Of a DNA stretch of 64,000 bases, positions 55,561 to 64,000 are shown piece after piece. The notes beneath the pieces are model-generated. The model was not told the origin of the DNA. It saw nothing but the letters and a program-made list of their open reading frames with translations, and searched no databases. This DNA is from Halocaridina rubra (lineage: Eukaryota; Arthropoda; Malacostraca; Decapoda; Atyidae), in NCBI GenBank assembly GCA_037179515.1, contig JAXCGZ010005728.1, positions 62,001 to 126,000 of the forward strand. The letters are read 5' to 3'. Position 1 is the stretch's first letter. Every line of letters begins with the position of its first letter. Position numbers and translations under genes: made by a program.

Positions 55561-57060
55561 TACAGACTAGTCAAACCAAGAGTAACAGCATCAGCTTCCT
55601 CATTTGAGGGTAACGACCGTAGACTTAATAGACCAGCGAGGTCATTGTCCTTTCAATCAACATGCTGGGCAGTGAATTTGAAAAGCGTGAGGTAAAGTGC
55701 CCACCTTTTCAGGCGAGGATCCATTTTGTCTGCAGTCTGTATATATAGGAGAGAATGGTGTTTGGTTCACAGTGTAAAATGTCGGCCATACAGATAGACT
55801 TCAAATTTCTTCATGGCCCAATATGCGACCAGAACTTCCTTTTCCATGGTGGAGTAAATCGCTCTGCAGGGCGAAGTCTGCAGCTTGCATAATGCACTGG
55901 AGTTACTTCTGCTGAGTTGTCCAATCAGGTTTGCATGATCACGACACCCAGGCCTTCGTCTGAGGTGTCGGTCTGCAAGATAGAGGGAAAAATCAGGGTT
56001 TACCAGCTTTAATACTGGCTCATCCGCCAATGCTTCTCGGAGCTTCAAAAATGCTTTCTCCACCTCGTCTGTCCAATGGACAGAGGAAGTTCTACCTCGG
56101 TTTGAGGAGGACATTTGCTGCAAAGGGGCAGCAATAGTATTAAAGTGTGGAATGAACTGTTGGTAGTAGTTGACATTACCCAGGAATGATCTCAGTTGAG
56201 TGACAGTAGCAGGTTTCTCCATATCCTTAATAGCTTGCACCTTATCCTGTAACGGGGACATACGTACCTCTCCGACCAAGTGGCCGAGATACTGCAATTG
56301 TGTGAAACCAATCTCGCATTTGGAAGGATTTAAATGAATGCCATGCTGTTTCAGACAAGCAAGAACTCTGTGAAAAGTCACGAGGTGCAATGATCAATCC
56401 TGAGATTGCAAAAGGATGTCGTCTATTAAGCATGAAATATTGTCGAGGTCCTGCAATACTGTCCTCATGAGTCGGTTGAAGCAGCTAGGGACATTCACCA
56501 TACCAAAAGTCATGACCCTAAACTGGTATAGACCGTATCTTGTGGAAACGTCTGTTAGAGGCTTGGTAGTCTCGCTCAGCGGGACTTGCCAAAATCCACT
56601 GGCCAGATCCAATTTGTACAGGTAGCAGGCTTGGGAGAGTAACAAGAATATATGCCTGGCATCGGCAATGGGCTATATATCAAAGATGGTAAAGGAGATC
56701 AGCTCAAGACAGTATAGGCAGAACCTATTACTGTCATCTTGCTTATGCACTGCCAATAAGGGTGAACACCAAGTTGAAATGTTCTTTTCAACTATTCCTA
56801 GGCAAACCCAAGTGTCAAGATTTTCCTTCAACAGTATGGACAGCTGTTGGAGAAGGCCTTAGAAATGACGAAATGGCTCTGGGTCAGTGAATATGACATG
56901 GTGTTCAAGGGTAGCAGTAGTGCCTGGGAGGTCATTGAAGACGTTCTCAATCCTCTAATAGCTTGTTCAGCTGTTTTCGTTGACTCGATTGCAGTCTGGA
57001 GTTATCAGTCCAATTACTCACACTTCCCTTTCAGTGTGTGGGAATGCAGGAGCCTTACTA
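55561..57060 (-). pseudogene. Reverse transcriptase and RNase H, copy D
   Basis: Fingers near 57000-56660 are badly broken. Palm (56645-56394): YLYKLDLASGFWQVPL, FRVMTFGMVNVPSCFNRLM, and SCLIDDILLQSQD (I-D-D intact). Thumb (56390-55767): HGIHLNPSKCEIGFTQLQYL, QLRSFLGNVNYYQQFIPHFN, LREALADEPVLKLVNPDF. RNase H: STMEKEVLVAYWAMKKFEVY and HFTL, then a frameshift. The first Asp segment is frameshifted. Confidence 0.85.
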
Positions 57061-57656
57061 TCATCAAAAGTTAAGGTTATGTCTTCAATTGTGAGGGTGG
57101 TGGCTGCATCCAGAAAAACTCTACTCCCGTAAGTTTGTCTCCACCGCAAGGGAGGAGTCTTCCAATATAGGAGGTAAGGGGTGACTATGATGGAGCACCT
57201 GTGTTGCTGCAGCCTCGGAGGTAATGTTGCTGCTGAGGGCACCTATAGTGTTGCTGAGAGTGTCAGCGCAGGATCCCTGTGGGCCTCAGGGTCCTCAGGA
57301 TACAGCTTCAGTTGGTTAATGTGGAATTTCCAGTTATTGCCATTAGCATTTAACATGTGATTGCCGGGGGTCACATGGCGTACCACAGTGTATGGTCCTC
57401 TCCAGCGTAGCTTTAGCTTCTGAGTATCTGTTGGAAGAAGTAACAGAGCTAGCTCTCCAGGTGTCAGGGTATGATGCTGGGCACTCTTGTCAAAGAGGAG
57501 CTTGGCAGTCTGCTGGTGACCCTTAATAGCTAATTGTGCAGCTTTCCAGGCCTTTTTGAGATGGGACAATATCTTCAATATATACTTATGGACATCCCTA
57601 TTGTCATCACAATGTTCTGCCAAGAATTTCACTTGGCCTTTGACCTTATGACATAA
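57061..57656 (-). pseudogene. Integrase C-terminus, copy D
   Basis: 57632-57243: DDNRDVHKYILKILSHLKKA, KLLFDKSAQHHTL, LRWRGPYTVVRHVTPGNHML, FHINQLKLYPEDPEAHRDP. It lies immediately upstream of RT in element sense, again showing integrase before RT. The left part (57242-57061) is the linker to RT. Confidence 0.85.
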
Positions 57657-57815
57657 ATTTGAACTTAAATAGGACTGTCCAAGACAGTTCGATGATAAGT
57701 CTTCCTTCAGTTACGGTTCTTTTTCTATGCCTACATCAACACTATATTCTTGGATATTCATTACACATCTCTTATCATCCCTTCTCATCTGACAAGTCAC
57801 AGTACTCCTTAACTC
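57657..57815. other. Insertion of about 155 bp in copy D integrase
   Basis: Copies A, B and C run continuously from CATAAAT to the GAGTATCCAGTAGTGTC region (14430-14460 in B). D has extra unrelated sequence here, starting TTGAACTTAAATAGGACTG and ending near CCTTAACTCGAAA. No coding capacity or obvious inverted ends. Confidence 0.55.
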
Positions 57816-58600
57816 GAAATTCGATATCCAGTAGTGTCATGGGGCATGTCTCTGAAGGAGAAAAGTGCATCAGGAATATACTTGTCCCACTGCCTGGGTA
57901 TATCTATCACTAGCTTGTGAAAACATGGTTCCAATGTCTCATTATAGCGTTCACATGCTTGATTTGATTAAGCATGATAGACGCTCGAACGAATGTGATT
58001 CATTTCTAAGAGGTTACAGAAAGCCTTAGAATGACTACTTGCAAACTGACTTCCATTGTTAGAAGTGACCTGCTCAAGGAAACCAACCCTGGAGTAAATT
58101 TCAAATAGGGCCTGAGTGCCTGCTTCGGTTGTGCTAGAAGATAGCAGCACTGCATCGGGGTACCTTGTTTCCAGGTCGACGTATACCAGGAGGAACTGCT
58201 TCCCTGTGGATGAAGCTAGGTTAAAAGGGCCTAATATGTCAATAGTTTCCTTGGAAATGGCTCTGTTGAGAGCTTAGTTATGTCCATGGGGTCTTTTGGT
58301 ACCAGTGCCATAGATGTGGATTGACAAACAGGCCAGGAGCCCATATATCTGTCTACCTCTGCATACATTTTTGGCCATGCAAAAGCTATTGGAAGGATGT
58401 GGTGAGTTTTTGCTTTGCCTCTGTGTCCACTCAGAGGTAAATGGTGTGGCAAATATATAGTCTGGTGGTGCAACGAAGCGGGCTTCACCAACTGTTTAAA
58501 GGTGTGGCCATCTTTAGTCACATGCCTAAAAAGGACTCCATTGCCAAGGGTGTAAGTGATCTGACCTCGTCCTCTCAAAATAAAGGTTCTTCCTTAAGTG
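57816..58600 (-). pseudogene. Integrase N-terminus and core, copy D
   Basis: 58578-58231: GRGQITYTLGNGVLFRHVTK, the zinc module LPHHLPLSGHRGKAKTHHIL and SWPVCQSTS. The frame shifts at the first-Asp strand. 58150-57968: EQVTSNNGSQFASSHSKAF (second Asp replaced by Asn) and the Glu region start. It is split from its C-terminus by the 155-bp insertion. Confidence 0.82.
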
Positions 58601-60296
58601 GCTTGTTGCATCCAGTGTTTGAGGCTGGGGTCATCCTACCGCAGTTTGGCCAAGTCTGGGTGGGATTCCAGTAGCTCTAGAGGAGCATCATCCGGTAAAG
58701 GAGGGGGAAACTCTCCGTGTTCAACATTATGGGTACTAACTGCAGCAGAGTCAATGGAGTTAGTCAGAGAATTGTACTTGCTGCTGAAATGACTTGTTGT
58801 GACTTCGCCTGAGGTGCTTTTCACTTGTAATGTTTGCAATCCAGGTCAATGACATAGCAGCATCGTATGTGATGTTCTCCCTCAGCAACCCACACACGAA
58901 CGACCTTGCTGATGAAATCCTCATCCCTAACAAATCTCTCGTGAACAAATATGAAACTGGCCCCTGTGTCGAGGGCTATCTCAGCTTCCACACCATTTAT
59001 GGTTCCTAGGCATGTTGGGACCATCTTGGGATCATCATGTTCGGTGAATTGCACATTGGCAACATTGTACGGTGGTTCCTCAGCGTTATCTGCGGTGGTC
59101 CTTTCTGGCCTTGTTTCTACGGCATGGGCTGAGTGAGCGGCCAGATGGTTATGCTGGCTGCCATTGTGAGAGGGAGTGTGGTGGACATTAGAGTTTGGCA
59201 GAAAACCCTGGGAATGTGGAGCAGGGTAACTGCCTTTGCCTCTGAACTGCTGAGGCTTTGGTCTTACCAAGTCATCCTTCTTGAGTGTAGGTACATGGCC
59301 GTCATAAGGCTTAGGAGTGTGAAGAGGATGAGCTGGTCGATTCACGTTCTGAGAAGGGCCCTTGTGCTTTCCGTTCCTGCGATTTCCTTCCCAGTGAGAA
59401 TCATTGCCTGCTGCGGGGGAGATGGCACTCTGAGGACGAGCCTTGAGATTGGCCCTTCTTGCCCTCATAAGGTCACAGACACATACTCCAGGCCGGTTGT
59501 GCTGGAGTTACTTATCCACAGTGGCTAAACTTTTCTCAAAGTTGATCTCATCCTTAAACTGGGTCCATACATATGCAAGAACATTTGTAGGGGGCTCTTT
59601 GACAATTGAATCAAATATCAAGAATGGATGCAACTTCTCATGAGGACACTTCGCAACACGCATCCAAACATTAAAGAGGCGAGCCCTGCATTTGCCAAAG
59701 ACACTACAGTTCTTCTCCTTCAATGGGAAAGTGGAGACAAACCTAGCATGACACTCAGCTGGCAAAAAGTTCTGTGATGTGAGGAGTGTGCGTTTAACTT
59801 TCTCATACTTCCTCAGTTACCCGTCGAATTCACTGACCAGAGAAAGCAGACGGGGCAGCATGGAGGCCAGCAGCCAACGAGTCTTCTCAGTATCTGTGTC
59901 ATAATTAGTGGTGACAAGGCTTTCGAAAAAGCGGATGTAAGTATTGAGTGGTTGCTTGTCGTCGTCCTCGTATATCCGTATTGCGGGGGGCCTCTCACAA
60001 GGCTGGTTCCCATTTCCGAATGAAACACCACTTTCAGGGATTTCAGCTTTAATCCAAGCAAGCGCAAGCTCATGTTCTAGCTGGGTCTTCTCCTGCTTGT
60101 GTACTTTCCTCTCTAGCTCACCTCGGCGTGCAGCCATCTTTCCAATGGCTCACTCAAGGAGCTTCTCTCCGGACATGCCGTATCGCTCACCCAGAACAAG
60201 CATCATGTCAAGGTAGCTGTCCCTATCAAGAGTTTTGATAGTTTCCTGTGACTGCCTGGGTTCCACAGTGGTATCCTGTGACTGACTGGTAGCCAT
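58601..60296 (-). pseudogene. gag: gag-protease polyprotein, copy D (best preserved)
   Basis: One frame from ATG 60296 (MATSQSQDTTVEPR) to about 58821 with only three in-frame stops (near 60150, 59815 and 59510). N-terminus: QETIKTLDRDSYLDMM and a basic coiled stretch ELERKVHKQEKTQLEHELAL. Capsid: DDKQPLNTYIRFFESLVTTN, then KVKRTLLTSQNFLPAECHAR, CSVFGKCRARLFN and NRPGVCVCDLMRARR. Basic tail: HRR-like RRNGKHKGPSQNVN and RPKPQQFRGKGSYP, no CCHC. Protease: NGVEAEIALDTGASFIF (D-T-G-A intact) and RFVRDEDFISKVVRVW. The common frame indicates that gag and protease are one polyprotein without frameshift in this family. The flap region and PR-IN linker are shortened after HYK; the linker remnant with PPPLPDDAPLELL is at 58839-58636. 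Confidence 0.85.
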
Positions 60297-61419
60297 AATG
60301 ATTTCCTGAACAGTCAATAATGAGGCGCCAAAACAATCAATGACAAAAAAAATCTCCACAATAGTAAAATGAAAAATTTAATGAACCAGACAACACCAAG
60401 GGAAAAAAATTCAACACCACAGTTCAAACTTAAACATAGTGGTGATTCCAAACCTCACTATGAAAGTGACTCAAAATACAATCAAGTACAAGAGCAACAA
60501 AATGTTGCAAAACAGTGCATGAAACAATGGTAATACAGGAGGGCAGTTGTGGCTGCTTAACACAAATATGCGGCAGTACACACAGTTATGGTGCAAATGA
60601 AAGGAATGAGCAACAGCGAATTTTACGGACAACCACCCGGTGCACGAGAATACAAAAATGTAAAGTATAGTGGCTGTGCCTGCGTATGAGCGCTTATATG
60701 GCAATACCAACAAGAAAAATGTCGTAAGGAAAATTCTGGAGTGTTGCCATAAGGGTACAGATCCTATGCAAAATACACCAAAGGTAAGTTAACGGCTCAC
60801 AAGACAGCTAAATTGCACATGCATCTACTAATAATGAGAAAATTCATTTCTCAGTGACAACTCAGACACATGAAGGGCTTAGCCTAAGCTCAACAAATGA
60901 TGCCAAAGTTTTCTTTCCAATCTATGAGCAGTCAATTCTTGAATATAGAAACTCATTTATAAGCAATGTACTTAATATGCTTACTCCCAATTCCTAAATC
61001 GCAAAGAAATATAAACAATTCCTAACAATATCACCCTATAATGGATATATAGAACACTAATGCTTTAAAACTCAATCTTATCACACAAATAAATGAGATC
61101 ATAAATAACACGTGTTCTTGCCATGCAAAATTTCTTAATTCTGTTACCACACAATTTATGCAGATTTTCTGAAATTTTGTTTACCACATAATAAACAAGG
61201 AAAATATTAGATACCGTAATTAATATTGAAAATTAAAAAAAGAAATTCTCATTCGCATCGTCTCTAGCGATAAAATTTTTGCGCACAACCTATTAGTCAT
61301 TAATTTTAATAATACGAGCCAGTTGTAATCGGGTTTCATGTGCAATGTTAAAAAGCAAAATAAAAATAAAAATGATCAAAATCAGTATGTTTAGGATTCA
61401 GTTTGGACACCAATTTTAT
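60297..61419 (-). other. Copy D leader with primer binding site
   Basis: Uninterrupted leader of about 1.1 kb, a reference for the interrupted leaders of B and C. The primer site at 61395-61412 (TGGTGTCCAAACTGAATC on the minus strand) is a diverged tRNA-Lys-type site, 7 nt from the LTR. No gene. Confidence 0.65.
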
Positions 61420-63565
61420 TGTGGGGAGGTTGTTGTTAAGTTTCTGTTTTACTAAGGGACTCAAAGTACTGAACTCGGTGAAGAGCTCACAAACAGATTG
61501 GACATTTATTATTATTCTTTTTATTTTATCCATACTACCAGTACTCGGTTAAATGAAACTCAGAATTCAACTTTCTTTTACTTTTGGAGATGTAATGACA
61601 TATTAAAAATAGAAATTAAATAAAATTTTTGGAAAGCTGAAACAAATTTAAAATTTAAATTCATGGGATGCTGCCTCGAATCCCGAAGGTAGTGAGCACA
61701 ATTTCGATTTCCAGCACCTCAGACATATGCCAAGACTTTGGTCTCAACTCGACAATCACCTCTGTTACAAAGGCAGAGTAGAATAGAGGACACTGCAATT
61801 GCAGAAAAAGAAACTGCAAAACGTTAATAATGGGAAAACTGAAGGCATTAGCACACATATAATGAGTTTCCAATATTATTCTACTGGATGAAAATATATT
61901 GGTTAGTTAAAGCTAACCAGAAATATTAATGCTACGTAAGAGTATACAAAACCATTAATCAAAACAAATACAGTATGTATTCCTTAAATTCTAGATAACC
62001 ATAAACGTTTGCAATGCTAATCAGGCCAAATTACTTATTGATTATTTGTAATTTATATGGTAAAACACTTGTAGTACGATACAGAAAGAATCTACAAAAT
62101 AAATATGTATTCATTCAATTTTGGTAAGCAAAAAAAAAAAAAAAATTGCTATGCAGAAAAGGGCAAAACCACCTTTTGAAGTATTTGCAACTTATAACTA
62201 AAAACACGTTATTCCCAATATATGAAGAATCTGCAAGATAAATACAGTATGTATTCATTAAATTGTGGTTAACAAGAAACATTTGCGATACCAACAAGGC
62301 AAAATTACTTATCAATTATTTGCAATTTATATAAAAAACACTTTACTTAAATTATTAATTATTTGCAATTTATAGCAAAAAATAAAAGAAACTTTATTTA
62401 CGAGTATTCACGTAAAACACTTTATTTATGATGACAGAATGGGGTGAAATGAATTTAGAATTTGTTAGAAGGGAAACATTTTTATTTGGTGATGAGCAAT
62501 CTTCTGAGGACGAGATTTTACTTTGGCACCTTCATTGAAAGAAATTTCTTATCAATGTATATTGGTGATAATTTTCAGGTCAAGGAATTAAATTTGGGCA
62601 AATGAGATTCCAGTTAGGTAATCTACAAAAGTTTGTTTTGTATGTGAATGGTATCTAAATTTCTTAGAATTTGACCAGTAAAGGATTTGACCAGTAACAA
62701 ATTTAACCAGTTTCTCGAATTCCCAATCTACCTGACCAATGAGCTTTACCATACACTATCTCTCACCTTGTATATGCCAAATTTGAAGTAAGCGGGACTG
62801 CTGAGGAGTGATCTTGCCTCTGGAATGTTTGGCCGCCAATTGAGGGTGATCAAGCATCCCTCTTTTTGACTCTTCATTCAGCCCCCTGTAGGATATATAT
62901 TCAGAGCAGTAACGGGTCATACAATATTCGAGGGCTACTGTAGAGGTGGTCCTTGGCTGGCAATCATGGTAGAGATGCAACGTGCAACAAGCTTAAGCAA
63001 ATAAAAAGACGAGAAATATTATGGACAAAATAGGTTACTAGCGAGCAATTTCTAGAATATTCTTTGTGTTGCAGGAGAAAGAATTTTAACTATTCAAATA
63101 ATAAAGAAGCTACTGAAATGTATCTAGACAGGCTAATGACATATCAGCAGGGTCAAATTTATAACAAAATTATTAGTAAGAGTAATTTATATAATATAAC
63201 AAAATTTATCACAGAGAGCTATTTTATCATAAAAAAAAATTGTGTAAACAACGTATTTACAAGATATGTCATCAATACATCATTACTACGTCATCACTGC
63301 AGGAGAGAAAAGCAGAGAACAGAGAAATAGTAGGGAGATTTTTATATTGGGATCATGCTTTCTACACGCACAATAATATTAAACAAGATATATTTAAAAT
63401 TAGGTATATATTGAAATATAAATTGCAAATAACCATAATCTGCAAAATGCAAGGAGTGAGATTTTTTTTTAGTAAGAAAAGAAAAAACAGTTAAAAGACA
63501 ATAAAAATCACTAATAAGGCATCTATAAAGACCTCTGGTGACTTGGAGCAAATCATTCTGTCACA
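61420..63565 (-). repeat. Copy D 5' LTR
   Basis: TGTGGGG...CTGTCACA, 2146 bp. Short ORF at 61661-61873; tandem AT-rich units about 61920-62420, with a 15-nt A run near 62130. Confidence 0.9.
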
Positions 63566-64000
63566 GAGTATTGAGTAAAACATTTTATTTACGTTTATAG
63601 AAAAGGGGTGAAATGAAATTAGAATTCGTTAGAATAACGGATAGATTTTTATATGATAATGAATAATCTTCTGATGGCAATATTTTAACTGGACACCCGC
63701 AATGAAAGATATTTCTTATCAATGTATATCAAAGGTTATTTTCATGTCAAGGAATTAAATCTGGCAAATGAGATTCCAGTTAGGTACTCTACAAAAGTTC
63801 GTTTGCATGGGAATGGAACTGAGCAAAATTACTTAGGGATATTTTTACGCCTGTAACCCTTTAACCGGTAACTCTAATTGCAAAGTTTCTCAAATTCCCA
63901 GTTTGCTTGGCCAACAAGCTTTACCTTAAACTATCTCTCGCCTTGTTTGTACCAGATGAATTCCTGTGAAGATGCTCCTGAATATTGCGTAGCCACGTAG
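63566..64000 (-). repeat. LTR of copy G, right part (runs off window)
   Basis: Resumes LTR homology at GAGTATTGAGTAAAACATTT (compare GAGTTTTTGATGTAAAACAC at 4852 in B) and continues through CCAGATGAATTCCTGTGAAG to about 63975. The last 25 bp no longer match. Confidence 0.7.

Larger units (their letters stand above)
55214..63565 (-). mobile_element. Gmr1-type LTR retrotransposon, copy D (3' LTR missing)
   Basis: Minus strand: starts at 55214 within the noncoding region downstream of pol (AAAATTTGAACC, equal to 6345 of B). It continues through RNase H, RT, integrase, protease and gag to 60296, then leader, primer site and 5' LTR (61420-63565). Its 3' LTR and polypurine tract are absent, explained by one deletion joining it to the G LTR. 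Confidence 0.8.

Overview
The window is eukaryotic and consists almost entirely of transposable elements. I see no host protein-coding gene, spliced gene, rRNA or functional tRNA. The repeat types (long-LTR Ty3/gypsy elements, two CR1/L2-group LINEs, an I-superfamily LINE with a C-terminal RNase H, a tRNA-derived SINE, AT-rich spacers) suggest an invertebrate, probably an arthropod and possibly a decapod crustacean. That placement is inference from repeat style; no host gene confirms it.

The main family is a Ty3/gypsy-type retrotransposon with LTRs of about 2.1 kb. It is present as copies A (+), B (-), C (-) and D (-), plus LTR pieces of another copy, G. In every copy the order is gag, protease, integrase, reverse transcriptase, RNase H. 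Integrase lies upstream of a gypsy-type RT. This is the copia-like order known from Gmr1-type elements and is the most notable biological point of the window.

Layout. A runs from before position 1 to about 26515. B (3866-21216) is inserted in A's integrase, with a 5-bp target duplication. B carries a CR1/L2-group LINE (7239-12950) in its RT region. That LINE is interrupted by a 5'-truncated CR1-like LINE (10468-11962). B also carries a 3' fragment of the I-type LINE (18004-18965) in its leader. A in turn interrupts an old LTR element E (-): E pol flanks A's right end at 26516-27761 and resumes at 41712-42365. Between these E pieces sits copy C (27762-41711), which lies inside E's protease gene. 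C carries a SINE in its 3' LTR and a near-full-length I-type LINE (35451-41463) that has replaced most of its 5' LTR. E abuts a degraded gypsy RT fragment H (42626-43460). The deepest stack is E, A, B, L2-like LINE, CR1-like LINE.

To the right, 43461-44132 holds a LINE ORF tail and unassigned repeat. Element F (44138-54010, +) is a conventional gypsy element (PR-RT-RH-IN, LTRs about 490 bp, target duplication ACCCC). Its 5' LTR is split by a nearly complete CR1-like LINE (44403 to about 48690) and a small palindromic element (48696-48896). A 227-bp spacer follows. Then comes a G LTR (54243-55213, resuming at 63566) interrupted by copy D (55214-63565), which has the best preserved gag-protease frame.

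Every long reading frame carries stops, frameshifts or deletions, so all coding entries are pseudogenes of autonomous elements. The nesting gives a relative time order of insertions.
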